The notes under the pieces are model-generated. The model had not been told where the DNA came from and made no database searches. It saw only the letters and a program-made list of their open reading frames with translations. The position numbers were made by a program, and so were the translations under genes. This document shows positions 5,253 through 5,305 of a stretch of 5,305 bases of DNA, piece after piece. How positions within the stretch are numbered: the stretch's first letter is position 1; each line of letters opens with the position of its first letter. The stretch is from an uncultured Haemophilus sp. Its GTDB lineage: Bacteria > Pseudomonadota > Gammaproteobacteria > Enterobacterales > Pasteurellaceae. The DNA lies in contig NZ_CAJLNI010000122.1 in NCBI RefSeq assembly GCF_905207935.1, forward strand, positions 1 through 5,305, in the 5' to 3' direction.

Positions 5253-5305
5253 CATTTGTTTTTTCGCGAAAACCTAACCAAAGGCGAAAAATTCCGCTAC
5301 AATGC
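5253..5305 (+). promoter_or_regulatory. Possible promoter region of an off-window gene
   Basis: After the terminator, the last 53 bases contain a 12-base perfect palindrome TTTTCGCGAAAA (5261-5272) and then TACAAT at 5298-5303, a good -10 hexamer. The matching -35 position 17 bases upstream (TAACCA, 5275-5280) is weak, with three of six matches. No open reading frame can be judged here, and any gene would start beyond the right edge. Confidence 0.4.

Noticed and set aside
1..5305. Search for tRNA, CRISPR arrays, insertion sequences, phage or defence genes
   Set aside because: I saw no cloverleaf, spaced direct repeats, transposase motifs or terminal inverted repeats. The genes and gaps are all accounted for by ordinary chromosomal functions.

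Overview
The window looks like a chromosomal segment from a Pasteurellaceae bacterium of the Haemophilus type. It is AT-rich and carries four perfect copies of the nine-base DNA uptake signal AAGTGCGGT (positions 1771-1779, 2741-2749, 4448-4456 and 5203-5211). Each copy has the AT-rich flanks of the Haemophilus influenzae form of the signal rather than the ACAAGCGGT form. The proteins match what I recall of Haemophilus ArcB, CpdB, an NSS-family transporter and a DUF533 protein. The species cannot be fixed from the sequence alone.

Layout, left to right. (1) Positions 1-497, minus strand: the N-terminal half of a catabolic-type ornithine carbamoyltransferase (arcB), cut by the window edge. (2) Positions 498-729: a divergent intergenic region with a perfect CRP-type operator at 629-644. 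(3) Positions 730-2703, plus strand: cpdB, a periplasmic 2',3'-cyclic-nucleotide phosphodiesterase/3'-nucleotidase with a twin-arginine signal peptide. (4) Positions 2704-2760: a convergent gap with a strong hairpin terminator and an uptake signal. (5) Positions 2761-4376, minus strand: a two-gene operon. It encodes a 504-residue sodium:neurotransmitter-symporter-family transporter and, two bases downstream, a 32-residue membrane peptide of the MetS type (methionine/alanine importer small subunit). A good sigma-70 promoter at 4435-4408 drives it. (6) Positions 4377-4535: a second divergent intergenic region with an uptake signal. (7) Positions 4536-5174, plus strand: a DUF533/TerB-like protein of unknown function, followed by an uptake signal and a strong terminator. 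(8) Positions 5253-5305: the possible start of the promoter region of a gene outside the window.

The genes form four separate transcription units: arginine/ornithine metabolism, nucleotide scavenging, amino-acid uptake and an envelope-type unknown. Apart from the transporter and its small subunit, nothing shows that they work together. I see no mobile element, CRISPR array, phage gene, RNA gene or defence system. The region reads as ordinary core chromosome. The points of most interest are the easily missed 32-residue gene, the Tat-type export signal on CpdB, and the CRP site between arcB and cpdB.
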